A program made the position numbers and the translations under genes. A stretch of 64,000 nt of DNA from Platycnemis pennipes (taxonomy: Eukaryota; Arthropoda; Insecta; Odonata; Platycnemididae): positions 109,451,271 through 109,515,270 of the forward strand of contig OW121851.1 in the NCBI GenBank assembly GCA_933228895.1, written 5' to 3'. The number at the start of each line of letters is the position of its first letter. The stretch's first letter is position 1. The notes under the pieces were generated by a model. That model ran no database searches and was not told where the DNA came from. It worked only from the letters and a program-made list of their open reading frames with translations. This document shows positions 45,350 to 56,900 of this stretch, piece after piece.

Positions 45350-47225
45350 GTTTTCAAGTCTATTTCCGCTCTAATAGGTGCTTCAGACCGAGAGGGAAGG
45401 TATAAGGATGGAAATAGAAGGGAAAGGGAATTTTTGGTCTCACTCTCACTTTATTGCCTTCTCTATCCGCACCTCACCGCTACCCCTTAGGGGTACGCTA
45501 TGAAAGTTTCATAATGGCGGAAGTAGCAGTAAGCACATTCATTGGTTTACATCCAGTAGTGGACGATCGGACAGGAACTACGCGTTCGGCAGCAACTCCG
45601 TAAGTCACAATCATGGGCCATGAACGAGGGTGCAAATTAGGGAAATGGACTGCCCCTGGGGAAGGTAAGTGAAAAAAGTTAGGGAACCGCTGCTATACAG
45701 TAATAAATAGGATTTTGGAAGTAGAACAAAGTATTACTGGAGGGTGGATATGTTTGTGTTCTGGAAAAGGAGATGAACCCAGGATTAATTAGCGCTGATT
45801 GAATTTCGATTGCCTCCGTTAGTTTCCCCGTTTGGACGGTATGATAATTGTGTTTGCGCTACAAGCTCACTTGAAGAACTTGGATGGGATTGGCTACCAG
45901 ACCTGAGACTGAACTTCAGACTTTATCTTTTAAGTTTTACTTGAAGTTGGTCTGTTTTCCCATTAAGCCAGAAATATGTTCAAAATCCATTTCGTATTGC
46001 GCTCCACTCGACCAGTAGAACTAGATTATGGAGTTGGGCTTGCATACTGATGAATTAAAGTGCCTTTATTCCCATGAAAAATCTGAGTTTAACAGGGTCA
46101 ACACGAAAATAGAGAGGTATTATGCAGGTTGGCTTTAACGATTTGGAGAAAGTACTTAACGCCACTAAATTATGTCCAGATGCCAGTCAGCCAGGCACCT
46201 CTTGTGAGTACTCTCTCGCGTGCCTAGTGGGAATTTAAATCTAAAGCATACAAAGAAATAGCTTTACCGGTGTTAACAACTAAATTCCTACGTATAAACC
46301 AATCGAATAGACTGAATTGATTGCGAATTGATTCTTGGTAACTGTACTATTGCACGTGTCTGCTTCATGCATAATTAACAAGCTCTTTTTATTAAGTAAA
46401 ATTGTATCTATATATTTGTTCGTGAATGTACAGCATGTTGGATGATTGCTTCCCACCAACCCAAACCAATGCTTTAATTCTGTAATGGTAACATGTCTCC
46501 ACATCTATATAATACTATGCAAACCACCTGTGGTAGGGGTTGAACCAGGAAAGTATTATCAATCAGGGAGAACATTTTCCACCATGCAGGCATGCGAAAT
46601 AATGATACCCCGTTTAAACACTGCTTACTTAAAATGAAGAGTCACAATACGACCACCCCGAGGAAAATCGTATTCACGCAGCCATTTTTAATCACATTTC
46701 TCCATATCACTTCACTTCCCCTGTTCTTTGTGCTTCATAATTTCAATCATTTTTGAAGGGCCTCAGAATCTGTGACCAGCACCAGACTTATGAGCCGCAT
46801 TGCCTTCTTAGAAATGTTTTTTTAACTTCCTGACTTTCCTGTAAGTAAAACCTTAAGTTCTCTTAACTCAATAGAAGCTCCCATCGTCTTGATGGTCTTC
46901 TATTTATCTTAAACGAAACGTTGGCATTGAAAAAAAACATGCTTGCCATGAAGTTATAGCCGTATTTAATCACTCCGCCCGGAACGCTTATTTGGAGAAA
47001 AAGAAACGAAGAAGCATTATAATTTTTGATATGCCCTAAATTGGGGGATAACATAATGACAGTAGCTTGCTGTATGAAAAGGGTGCGATCCTATGTCATA
47101 TTTGGTTTCTCAGTATTCTGTTAGCATGCGTTAATTTTATGTGTATGGATCTGCGCCTCCCTTACTCTTACCTCACGCTTCAGTAACACCTTCTGATGCG
47201 CCGAGCACTATTAAAAACGCTTTTG
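45350..47225. other. Mostly unassigned; a LINE-C tail at 46497-46545
   Basis: 46497-46545 (minus sense) is a LINE-C terminal piece (ACATCTATATAATACTATGC, CCACCTGTGGTAGGGGTTGA). No gene pattern is seen elsewhere. Confidence 0.45.
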
Positions 47226-47229
47226 TTAA

Positions 47230-47460
47230 GGCCGTGTTACTCCTTACATTTTTTTGTACAATTTATTGTACAAACGCTTGTATGGGAAAATTGCTCCGTG
47301 TAAAGGGGCAAATTGTGTGAACGCTTGTGCGAATGTCTGAATGACTGTACGGAAGATAGAACCTGTTATAATTCCATCTAAACAAGCATATAATTTCGTT
47401 CAGTTTATACAAGCGTTTGCACAAGAAATTGTACAAAAAATCATATCGTGTAAAGCGGCC
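47230..47460. mobile_element. TTAA-flanked MITE, ~231 bp
   Basis: Termini GGCCGTGTTACTCCTTACAT and GTGTAAAGCGGCC are inverted, and inner segments TTGTACAATTTATTGTACAA and TTGCACAAGAAATTGTACAA also pair. Flanks are TTAA on the left and TTTA on the right, suggesting a piggyBac-type target with one mutation. Confidence 0.65.
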
Positions 47461-48085
47461 TTTATCGGTTATTTTCGCTTAGTCAATGCTTATTTGCTCT
47501 CAGTTGATGCTCTCCTATAATGTTGACTATAATTTGACATTTCGGTGACGCTGCCACCGGTCTGTTAAAATCCATAAGGCTATCAATGCATTTGATTCCC
47601 TAGGAAGGTATTTTAACGCTGAAACTACTCATATCTAGTCTAATGTACAATGCCTTTCGAAATACACCACATGGAGTCTAAAGCCCACTTCCAATGGCAG
47701 AATCAGCTGACCATCCTCCACTCTGATCGGCCAAAGGGAGTTGCGCAGAATCAGTTACAAGGAATGGCGAACGAGTCTTTCGTTCGTCCACCTTTCCGAA
47801 AGGAATAAAAACATCATTTAACTCATGAATAGAGACGGGACGTTTATGACTTTTATTTTTTTCCATTTAATGACTTCCATTCTATGACTTTCATGACTTT
47901 TATTTTCCTTTTTCATGACATCTATTTTTTTAAAATTCGTTCATTTCATGGCGTTATAGCTCTAAGTATGACGTTTATTTTACTGTAAAATTCAAATTAA
48001 TATTATGATCCGTATAGTTACCACAGGATAAGTGGTGCAAAAGTAATTATCCAATAATTAATTACTTGTTATCATTACTTTTTTT

Positions 48086-48126
48086 TACCGCTGAAGGCAG
48101 GTCTAAATGGACATTTAATTCTTCTC
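48086..48126 (-). repeat. LINE-A extreme 3' fragment
   Basis: ACCGCTGAAGGCAGGTCTAA, ATGGACATTTAATTCTTC: the last ~40 bp of LINE-A in reverse. Confidence 0.6.
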
Positions 48127-48184
48127 ATTCATATATAGGTATAGTTCATTTTAGAAGTACGTATATATAGTTATAGTATAAGTA

Positions 48185-48301
48185 TTGACGAGTAAAAAAC
48201 TTTAGCACTTTTCCACGATATATTTAAAATTATAAAATTACACAACACGTTTATAATTTTAAATATATTGTGGAAAAGTGCTAAAGTTTTTTACTCATCA
48301 A
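48185..48301. mobile_element. Hairpin MITE with 52-bp arms and TA target site
   Basis: The left arm 48185-48236 (TTGACGAGTAAAAAACTTTA...) and right arm 48250-48301 are reverse complements with two mismatches and a 13-nt loop. TA dinucleotides flank both ends (48183-48184 and 48302-48303). The structure fits a Tc1/mariner-type MITE. Confidence 0.85.
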
Positions 48302-48309
48302 TATGTCTC

Positions 48310-49655
48310 ACTTCCACTACGTGATGCCTGATACTGTGAGCAATAGTATAAGTACTTATATTATGGCACTGTTATCCCGTTTTAAGCTTGCAGATAAATT
48401 CAGACAAATATATATAATGATGACAAATGAGTACGTACCTATACAGTGAATACACTTCAGGCTGAGAGAGATAAAGCATGGATATTACCTGTTTTCCACA
48501 CGGCTTACAGAAGAATGTTTCGCCTTTTAGAGAAAATTGTTTTTATCTAACACCCATATTCGCTTAAGCACTGATTTTTTGAAGGAGTTCTCGGCACTGT
48601 AACACGAGTCCTAACGAGTCACGAGCCTAACAATAAATGAAACATTCTGTACTCCCTGACCACGAATTTATGTCATTACTTAGGCTCTGGAACAGCCAAT
48701 CAGGAGGCAGCTTGGTTTGAAGCTGGGGAGATTCCACGTTAGATCGATCAAAATAAATAAATTTTTGACCTTGCCACTTCTGATTTTTATGAAACTTTGC
48801 ATGAAGGACACATGTGTGAATTCCTTCAATTTTCAAATTTTTGTTTTCAAAGTTGTCCTAGATACAGAAATAATAAAAACCTAAATTTTCATAAAAAATG
48901 ACGAACTAGCTTACTTTTATATTTTTTTTCTAAAAACACCAGGGTAAAAATTCAAGCACCATTGAAAAGCTAAGATGTAGAGCTTTCTATTGTTACCAAA
49001 TATGGCCTCCTTACGATAGATTTTAGCGTTAGGGTCGTTTACTCTGACTTTTGACCTTTAATATCTCAAAACACGCCATTTGAGAAAATTTTTTTGCCAC
49101 AACATTCCACTTGCCACACTTGCCACAACACCCATATTCCAAATATTAGACTGGGACCGCAATGGCAAGGCAGTGCAGAATTAACGGGAGTGTCATGCTG
49201 CACAGCCTTTTGTCTGACCCACCAAATTTGATCTGAAAATTTAGATCAGAAAATGAGCTGATTTAAATCCTGATGAGCTGATTTAAAGCCTGATCAGGTC
49301 TGATCTCTCTATTCCAACGGTTAAAACAAATAAATCTCACTTCGCATCCCGCACAGCACAATGCGGGATCTGGGATTGCCGTCCGAGCTCCCAGTATTCG
49401 CATGCATTTTTAGCGCATTTGTCTAATCCGGAGATGTTTGGAAAACAATACGAGTCCAGGACATTCACGAGGCTGGGATCAGCATTTCGTTGCATTGCGG
49501 GACTTTCCCATGCACTTATTAGGTACTCACAGCTGTGAGAAGTCGGACAATGGCCCCTACCCACCAGGGGCCTGTGACTTATTCGCCTATTTTCGGTAAA
49601 TTTGTTGACGTTCATTCGGCAAAGTCGCATTTTATGACTTTTTAACAAGAACCGA
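48310..49655. other. No gene seen
   Basis: AT-rich. Around 49222-49305 there are short repeats of the type GATCTGAAAATTTAGATC and GAGCTGATTTAAA. The minus-strand ORF 49337-49648 shows no family pattern. Confidence 0.45.
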
Positions 49656-49659
49656 CTAT

Positions 49660-49780
49660 TTCATGATAAAAACGGCTATGGCTTCGCTCTTGACTACGTG
49701 ACGGATAGAAAAACGAAAAATACACATCTTTTTATTTTGCAAAATCTATCAGATTCGGCAATAACAATATGGTAAACGAC
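49660..49780 (-). repeat. Repeat R, copy 3 (inverted)
   Basis: The reverse complement reads GTCGTTTACCATATTGTTAT, TGCCGAATCTGATAGATTTT, TTTTCGTTTTTCTATCCGTC, matching copies at 22075 and 36551. Confidence 0.7.
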
Positions 49781-49904
49781 TCCATTGCAATAAGCATGAG
49801 AGTCCTTATTATCTGCCCCGAAACATTTTTTTTTCTAGAACATGATAGTATTTGCATAGTTCAAGTCCGTTTAGTTGCCTATTTGATCACTTGTGTTCTA
49901 ACTA

Positions 49905-50170
49905 TCAGCTTCAGGCCTTTCCCCCCAAGGGGTCGAATTCGAATCCCGGCTGAGGAAGATTTTTCATCGGTACACTGGTCCTCCCTCCAGTGCTATGTGA
50001 AGAGCACGTCGAGTTCAGTGGTCCGTTCGTCGGGTGGGACGTTGAGCCGTGGTCCTCTTGGTGCCTCTAGTTGGAAAGCAGGCTAATGCCGACACCTGGT
50101 TTTTCTCCACCCTTCCTCATTCTCCTTCCATTCCATCTTTGTACTTTTTCTTGTCTGAGGTTCCTATATG
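49905..50170 (+). repeat. SINE-1, 5'-truncated
   Basis: Recognisable from a GGTCGAATTCGAATCCCGGC B-box region through GTCCGTTCGTCGGGTGGGAC and GCTAATGCCGACACCTGG to the pyrimidine-rich 3' part. Confidence 0.75.
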
Positions 50171-50439
50171 GTGCGAAATTTCAGAGAACAAAGATGAGCT
50201 GTGATCATCTGCCGACAAATCTCCGAAGAAAGCAACTCAGTGCATGGAAGGCCTTCTCGGAAACAAAACACTATTGCGGTGCGTGCTGCCTCTATGATTT
50301 ATGAATATGCTACTATTAAAAGTTGCGATTGCAAATGAGGCGCATAAAGCTCGTAAGCATTTGTTCTCACCGTGAAGTTTTCGCGCATGATAGTTCAAAT
50401 TGATGCAGCGTCCGCCATCTTAGTGTGGAGTGGTATTTT

Positions 50440-50995
50440 GGTTTGATAACAAGTGATCAAGATCAATAAAAAGACACTTAGGTATTGGTATGCAGTAGGA
50501 GAAAGGAACCCAGGACCAACAATATTAAACTAGGAAAACAAAAAAACGAGGAGGTGGAAGACTTCTGTTACCTGGGAAGCCGAGTAACCAGCGATGGACG
50601 AAGTAAAAGAGAACTTTCCAGTAGAATTGCCCAAGAAAAAAGGGCATTTTACCAGAAGAAGATTCTGCTTACAGCTGCAAATACAGGCGTGAAAGTGAGG
50701 AAACATTTCATTAGAACAAACATCGGGAGTATTCTACTATATGGCAGCGAAGCATGGACAATAACAGCAGCAGAGGAGTCAAGGCTGGAAGCATTTGAAA
50801 TGTGGTGCTACTTAACGGTGCTACTTAAGTGAACGGGAAGAATGGAAAAGGCCTTGTATGAGATATATGGAGCAAGTTGTGAAGGATGTTAAAGAGAGGA
50901 TAATATGATAAGAGGTTGGCCTGTAGAATAATCGAGTGGAGGGCTGCGTCAAACCAATCCTAGGATTGTTGACCGATGATGATGATGATGAACAA
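50440..50995 (+). pseudogene. LINE-B RT C-terminus, best-preserved copy
   Basis: A 115-codon ORF starting at 50485: 'NNIKLGKQKNEEVEDFCYLG', 'SRVTSDGRSKRELSSRIAQE', 'KRAFYQKKILLTAANTGVKV', 'SILLYGSEAWTITAAEESRL', 'EAFEMWCY'. This is the RT C-terminal 'connection' region of RTE-like LINEs. It then has a deletion and frameshift, the family 3' end ('AAL.AIIEWRAAS' region) and a GATGATGATGATG tail. It is 5'-truncated. Confidence 0.82.
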
Positions 50996-50999
50996 GTGA

Positions 51000-51930
51000 T
51001 CATTGAAGGGTCGTAGAATTATGTCCTCTGAATCTCCGTTTTTTCCGTCAGGAATGTTTTTCATCACCAACGAAACTAATAATTTAATAATCAACTTCAA
51101 TACATAGTGTGCATTGCAGTTGATTGATGAATTCTTCGGCGTGGTTCCATGGGTGATATGCACAATGTAAATTTTACATGCCCATTACAAACCGATGACT
51201 CCTTTTTAGACAGGGTATAATAGAGGTGTACTATGTCAGCCGAGATGTAGTGTAAGGATTCCATACCAGAACACTAAAAATATAGTACTCTTCCGCAGAA
51301 ATTTATATTGGCACCAGAGTTTATGGATTTTAGTGATTGCCCACTCGTCGAAAATCCATGTCTGATAATTCCATCAGCTTCTGCCTCACAGCATTACATT
51401 ACCTTAATGTTTTCTGCGTACTACATACATGCTGCTGAATATTGATCATGCAGACATTGGAATAAGCATGTGGTGAACGCAGTGAAATCGCCATTTAACG
51501 GTTGAGTTCTGATCTTTGCCTTGATTAAAAGTGACTGATTACATCATCGAAATGAGATAGTGCCGTATAGTCAGACAATATGAGAAAATACACTCAACTG
51601 TATCGGGATTCACTTCGTGGAAGAGGTTAATGTCGATATTTAATTTAAAAAATGTTTTCCACTGAAAGGTCATTGGAAAAATAGTACAAGTTTTTTATTT
51701 AAATATGTATGTGAAAGTGTTTGACTCAGAACGTAACCAAAGCAGGTGTGCCTGTATTTAATCGCTGTGCTTTCAAAATTAATTTCGGTCAAAATAGCAT
51801 GTGAGAAAACAGAAAATCGAGAACGTAAGTTAATTCTATTCGTTCGAAGGATCTAACTGCTTAGATATGTGATCTGAAGTGTTCGTCTATCGCTATTAAT
51901 CCTCCATAAGAGTTTAAGGTAGTATTTTCT
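51000..51930. other. No gene seen
   Basis: AT-rich intergenic sequence with no recognised pattern. Confidence 0.45.
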
Positions 51931-52412
51931 TAAGTATGCATCCCCTATATGTATCGCTGAATAACCTGCTTTCCTTTTTGGAACGGTTGGAAATTGATTG
52001 CTTGTTCGCGGAAGTAGAATTAGGCCGATGCACAATAATTCGCGGTAGTGATATTGAGAGAATTATCAAAATGTCGAGCAATACAGCAACTAGTAGTAGA
52101 TGTTTTGCTATCAACCCCACAGTCCGTTGGTAATTGAAGAGGAGTTTTATCGATTGGTGAGCATGATATTTTTTCTTAGTGCTAGAAAGTAGGCCGGCAA
52201 TCTCGGCAAGCCGTCGTTTCAAACAGACTTACTTGAAATCAATCGCAAAGGATATTATTGGAGCATTGATTGCGGTCGGAGCCTTTGCTTGTTATTTCCC
52301 CATATATATATTTAACAATAGATCGTCGCAAACAGAATGCTTAGTTGATCGTTATCGAAGATCCCGCTGAGCTCCCTGTAAAAGGCAGTGGAGCCATTAT
52401 TGCTCTAGTGCA

Positions 52413-52802
52413 GTGACAGAGGGGAGGTTTGGATTAATTGTCGCTTTTGATTTCCACTTCCGAGATGACAAACTACATTTTTTTGCCGCGAATGCCGGTG
52501 GTGAGTACTTGCATGGAGACGGTGAGCTTACTACGCCATTTTTTTGGGAAAGTGCGATTTCACCGGGAGATTATTCAGGTGTCAGTTATGCTTGCAAGTT
52601 CGTTGGACATTGTCTTAAATATTTAGCTTCTATTTTCCCGTTGGCTGTTGTCCATGTGTCTGAGATGCATCCTGTAGTTCTTGTGATCGATTCTGGAGAA
52701 TTATTCGTCGATCACGAGTTCCATTATTCGCCTGAAAAATTGGAATTGGCCGATTTGACTCGTATTCCAGACCTCAAAAAATATTTAAAATACACCAGCT
52801 GA
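52413..52802 (+). pseudogene. Possible sliding-clamp (PCNA-fold) C-terminal fragment
   Basis: A 129-codon frame, opened by a GTG and not an ATG. The order of segments resembles the last PCNA-type domain: a strand pair 'LIVAFDFHFRDDKLHFFAAN' with 'GGEYLHGDGEL', then 'SYACKFVGHCLKYLASIF' (compare the 'F.L.YL..F.KA' helix of PCNA), then 'VHVSEMHPVVLVID' (compare 'V.L......PLVVEY'), then 'ELFVDHEFHYSPEKLE' (compare 'L.YYLAPKIE'), followed by a short tail. In another frame just upstream, 'LIVIEDPAELPVKGSGAIIA' could be the preceding part, which would imply a frameshift. Sequence identity is low, so this is a fold-level guess. Other possibilities are a Rad1/Hus1-type clamp, a viral clamp remnant, an exon of an unseen gene, or chance. 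Confidence 0.35.
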
Positions 52803-52924
52803 TAATCAGAGTTAAATGCTCTCGGGATTCCAACCGGGTTGGTATTGCAAATACCGACGTTTCCAACCCTGAGTTGAATCAACTCTCTGAAGACAAGATT
52901 TTCGGCAAGATTTATAAAGGGACG

Positions 52925-53296
52925 TTATGTTAACTATATCTGAAATAAATTCCAAGATAATATTTTCACTCATGACGTTAAAAATATTTTGCGCACTCCA
53001 ACTTACTATGGAAGAGTGGGTCATAATCACAAAATTAGAGAAATTTATTGCCGAACTGACGGATTCAAAATGTGTATCAATGGATAGCATAGGTAGTTGC
53101 ATGTTGGTATGAGGACTTTAAGCTAGCCCAACTAGCAGCATGTTTTTCCTTGTTTGGATATTTTTTATAATGTTTTAAATTGTGAAGTTTAGACTAGAAT
53201 ATTATTGCAAATTATTTTTATGCATTTTAGGTGTGCATTCACCCACTGCCACACACCTTTATGGTGGCTTGCAGGTTATTATGTAGATGTATATTA
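52925..53296 (+). repeat. LINE-C 3' end
   Basis: Plus-strand copy aligning with the reverse of 23889-24320: GAAATAAATTCCAAGATAAT, AATTAGAGAAATTTATTGCC, ACGGATTCAAAATGT. It lacks the 'FFPRTIRD' codons (small deletion). It ends CACACACCTTTATGGTGGCT, TATTATGTAGATGTA. Confidence 0.8.
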
Positions 53297-53809
53297 ACAC
53301 CCAATAGCCTTCGAAACGTCGCTATTTGGAATACAAATCCGGTGGGTATCTCGAGGGTATTTCAGTGAAATCATTCGAAAATTCGAGAAAATCAAATCTT
53401 TCAGCTTATAATCATAATTAAGTGGAGCAATAATGGTGTACTGCGTCTTATTAATGTAATAGAAATTGAAAATTCAAGCAGTATACGTTTATTTATCAAT
53501 CTTCAGCTAGTGATTGATGTAAGAATGCTTGTGTTTGGTGCAGTTTTGACTCAGGACAGTGAGTGGTGCCAAGCTAATGTCTTTGGGAAAGATTCAGGTG
53601 ACCTGTGCTTACATACTAACCTAATACCTTACTGAAGAATATTTCTTTTGCGCCCATATTGAAGTTTTTTTAAGGCAAATATTTCAATTTACATTTTAAC
53701 CTAATTTAAGTGGATCCTTGTGTGATCCTAAAGTCCTTGATGGACCGCGAGGGCTCAACATCTAGTACTTTGAACCTCGGTAAAATTGCCAGGCGAATTA
53801 GGTATCCTG

Positions 53810-53885
53810 GGTAGAGTAAAGGTGTTCGCAGTGGCCCGGAAAGCTTAAGGTCCGTGGTTCGATTCCCGGTCCATGTGAATTTTAT
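53810..53885 (+). repeat. SINE-2 tRNA-like head
   Basis: GTGTTCGCAGTGGCCCGGAA and GTGGTTCGATTCCCGGTCCA match 16785-16862 on the other strand. The B box is perfect; the 5' part of the head is degenerate. Confidence 0.65.
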
Positions 53886-53899
53886 CGCATAGCAATTAA

Positions 53900-55015
53900 T
53901 GTGAATTCCTATGTTGTGGTTACAGAGGAAATATATTTTTAAATTTCCTTTATTTCTTATATGATCAGGGGTGATAGCAGATGAGATCGAAGTTGATCAG
54001 AACGTAGATTTCCAATATTTTTGACTTTTTTGGGGACTCCTGCTTATGAAACGCATAAAATATGTAAGGCAAGAGCACAGGAGTCCTAAAAAGTCACCGT
54101 ACCTATCTGGCGTGAACCAATAAATATTCTTATATGATTTTTTCAGGATCTACTATATCATGATATTAGTTTGGTTAGGGTGCTGTGTTGCATGTGAAGT
54201 CGGAATGTTCTACAGGCGGGATAGAAGTTAATTTATGCAATGGTGAAACTAGAATTGCAGTTATTAGGAATTGGGCAGAGGTTCCCTAGGTGATCGATAT
54301 GAACCCCAGGGTAACGACGGTAAGGCATTGTTAGTAGTCGAATCGAGCTCGGGGTTCGACTGGGAGCCAATGTATTAAAGATAATAAAATATTACCAAAA
54401 TACACACTTAAATTTTTTTAGCACTAATGAAAGAATACTGAAATAAACGATCTTTAAAAATAGTGAAATAAATCATACATACATAAAATTTTTCAAAATG
54501 AGGACCAAATTTTAAGAAAGTACGTAAAAGATAAACTAAGGATTGTTTGTTTGTGATTTGCTACTTAATTATTACATGTTAGTGTGAATAGTGTTTGCAA
54601 CCTACCACTGTTTTACTTTTTTGTTCTTCGGCCCTTCGACGCGAAGCATTAAACATTTATTTCGCTCAAAACAAGACTCAATAAAAAGGCAAAACGTTAT
54701 TGACGACGTTGAAGGTAAAATAAGTTTGTACAAATAAGTTGCACAGAGTAATGTCAGGCATCTGCAAGGAAATATGTGGACAGTGTCGTAACGCCCATAA
54801 GTTTCTTAACTATAATATGGTTCTTTTTGCTATTTGTGGACTAATATGGATTGTGATATGCATGCTATAGATGTTAATGTGATGCCAGAAAAGTTTTTCA
54901 CTAAGCATGGAAGAAAACATATTCTCTTTTCAACACATCCGGTTTTTCCTTCCCGTTGAATTTCAACGGACACTATGAAATAGTATTTTAATAAATCTTC
55001 AAATACTATTTAATC
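53900..55015. other. No gene seen; one tRNA-like scrap
   Basis: 54290-54365 has a B-box-like GGGGTTCGACTGGG and may be an old SINE. A minimal ATG-to-donor frame at 54299-54319 was considered as exon 1 of gene B and judged weaker than 55133-55150. Confidence 0.45.
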
Positions 55016-55019
55016 ATAG

Positions 55020-55029
55020 TTATAAAAAG
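55020..55029 (+). promoter_or_regulatory. TATA box of gene B, candidate
   Basis: TTATAAAAAG about 112 bp before the candidate ATG at 55133. A start near 55050 would give an ~80-nt leader. Confidence 0.45.
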
Positions 55030-55132
55030 TGCTAAATGAGATTCGGTTTTAAACAAAATATTCCAACTTCATTGCGTGAGAAAAATGAATATTTGAGAAG
55101 GTAGAAAAATCTATTGGAGCGTGTCGTTTTTC

Positions 55133-55150
55133 ATGTCCGAACCTCGAAAG
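55133..55150 (+). CDS. Gene B exon 1 (coding part), candidate
   Basis: ATG-TCC-GAA-CCT-CGA-AAG then donor GTGAGA: six codons (M-S-E-P-R-K) ending in phase 0, as exon 2 requires. Joined to exon 2 it gives a basic N-terminus followed by the hydrophobic 'VVFVIALLVYG' core, a textbook signal peptide. The sequence is not alike between gene A and gene B exon 1, so support rests on phase, donor, signal-peptide logic and the TATA box. RNA evidence is missing. Confidence 0.45.
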
Positions 55151-55959
55151 GTGAGACCGTCTCGCCCTTAACTTCTGGAATACAAAGCTTATCGCGTCTT
55201 TTTACGAATCATATGCAGGTTCCTTTGTAAGTCTGAAAGACGTTATGTTTGGCATGCAAGAGAAAGCAAATTAGTTGATGAGTATTGATCACTGAGGAGT
55301 GTATATCGGCTCATCAGGATGTCTAAACGAAATATTGAAGTGTTTTCATTGAGTGATAAACTTAAAGTTGAGAGTTGGGGTTGGGCTATCGGAAGTGAGA
55401 TGAAGACTGTCGGCCCAACCGTAATTTGAATAATGTAGAAGAGAAGACCTTTTTGAAGAAGCAAGAAGTTTGGAATGCGCTAAAGACTGTCCAATTTCGT
55501 ATATTTAATATGTATTGATTAGTCAATGATTAATAAGATTGATGTAAGATCTTACGTTTTCCCGGTAGATATTTTGAATAAATATTCCCAGGTGCGGCCG
55601 AGATCATATTATTCGAGATTTATGCAATTGAAAAAACTTTGTGAAATTCCAAAACAGGATAACAACATAAGCGTAAGAGTTTCTCTAAGTAAGTGTTGCA
55701 TCGTTACCCGATATAGGTTTTTCGGTAGATTCGCAATAAGATATAGTCTTAAATCCCCGCGTTTACCTCATCCCAATTCCTCTGTTTCATTATACCTCTT
55801 TAAATTACATAAGCCGATCCTGATCCTCTACAAGTGAGAATATGAACTTTCCTTCATTCAAGTTTAACTGCATAATATCATATAACATAACATGTAACAT
55901 AGACCAGTATATTTATTTACAAGGCACTCAGAGTATTTTATAACAGGGGAGGTCAAAGT

Positions 55960-56499
55960 AATAAACCGTGTATACATAAAACAAGGCTAAGAAATAACTC
56001 CAATACTAGAGTTCCGGGGCCCAATGTTGAAGCATATAAACATTCATATCCCTATATTGCTCCTAAATTATTTAATAACTTGCCTAGAGAAATATTTTCT
56101 CCACAAATTGAAGATAGATTTCTGAGCCATCTAAGAAAATGGTTATTTAAGCAAAGAGATAAAGACTATTCTTTAACGTTGAAGTACCTACCACCATTGA
56201 TATAAGTAACTATGTAATATATATAACTATATCTAAAATTGTTACTTGTTTTGTGTTTTTCTATTGTTTAATGCATAAATTCTATGTATTTTAGTTTATT
56301 TTTATCGAGCATACTTTTTGTGTCAATTGCAATGCCCATTTCTATGTTGCTTAATAGACTGCTGCTGAACACAGCGTGATAAATTGATGGCAACACCAAT
56401 ACAGGTTTCCTTAGGAGTACCTAATTTCACAAAAAAAACTTAATAATATTGTCTAATTTTGTGAGTGAAATAAAATACATATATTGTTATTATTATATA
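55960..56499 (+). pseudogene. LINE-E C-terminus and 3' UTR in gene B intron 1
   Basis: Open to the stop at 56204: 'HKTRLRNNSNTRVPGPNVEA', 'YKHSYPYIAPKLFNNLPREI', 'DRFLSHLRKWLFKQRD', 'YLPPLI'. This is the C-terminal end of a Jockey/CR1-like ORF2 ('FN.LP..I', 'F...L..WL'). The 3' UTR ends in TTGTTATTATTAT. It inserted in the sense direction, about 165 bp before the exon 2 acceptor. Confidence 0.8.
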
Positions 56500-56664
56500 A
56501 GGTACAAAGCGTATAACAGCATAAAAGGTGATTAATAAGCATTTTGGAATTTTTAAACCTAAGTTCATGTAAAAAAGATAAACTTTTTTCTTATTGGTTG
56601 TGATTTAGCCCTGAGTAGGTTATTAAATTCTGGATATGGACATTGATTGATTATCTTCTTCTAG

Positions 56665-56900
56665 GTGGTCTTCGTTATCGCTCTCCTTGTGTATGGCACC
56701 GAGGATTCCACGGCTCAGTTCCACTTGGGTCAGTGCCCAAGGAGTGGCAGGCAATGCAACGGATGCCAGATTGTCGAGGACTGCGTCCAGCATGACGGGC
56801 TGTTCGTCATCGGACCCGCGCCGGTCGAGACGTGCGACGGTTACGACGTCTGCGACGCCTCTCAAGACGTTCCGAGATGCGTAACGGATGCCACATGCAG
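56665..56900 (+). CDS. Gene B exon 2: signal peptide core and eight-cysteine module
   Basis: The acceptor ATTATCTTCTTCTAG is followed in phase 0 by GTG-GTC-TTC; the donor is TGC-AG|GTGGGT in phase 2. It codes 'VVFVIALLVYG', a cleavage region around 'EDSTA', then the module C-x6-C-x2-C-x5-C-x16-C-x5-C-x8-C-x5-C with 'QCNGC' and 'CDAS' identical to gene A. The spacing is preserved while the residues between have diverged, pointing to a disulphide-held fold under selection. The open frame past 56900 into 'WVDTDD' and stop is intron. A truncated duplicate of its start is at 4561-4612. Confidence 0.85.

Noticed and set aside
54299..54319. ATG...ACG|GTAAGG as exon 1 of gene B
   Set aside because: The phase also fits, but the donor is weaker, no TATA box was seen near it, and the site sits beside a tRNA-like SINE scrap. 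It is kept only as an alternative to 55133-55150.
55526..55837. 103-codon ORF in gene B intron 1
   Set aside because: No family pattern, and it lies within the predicted intron; probably chance or LINE debris.
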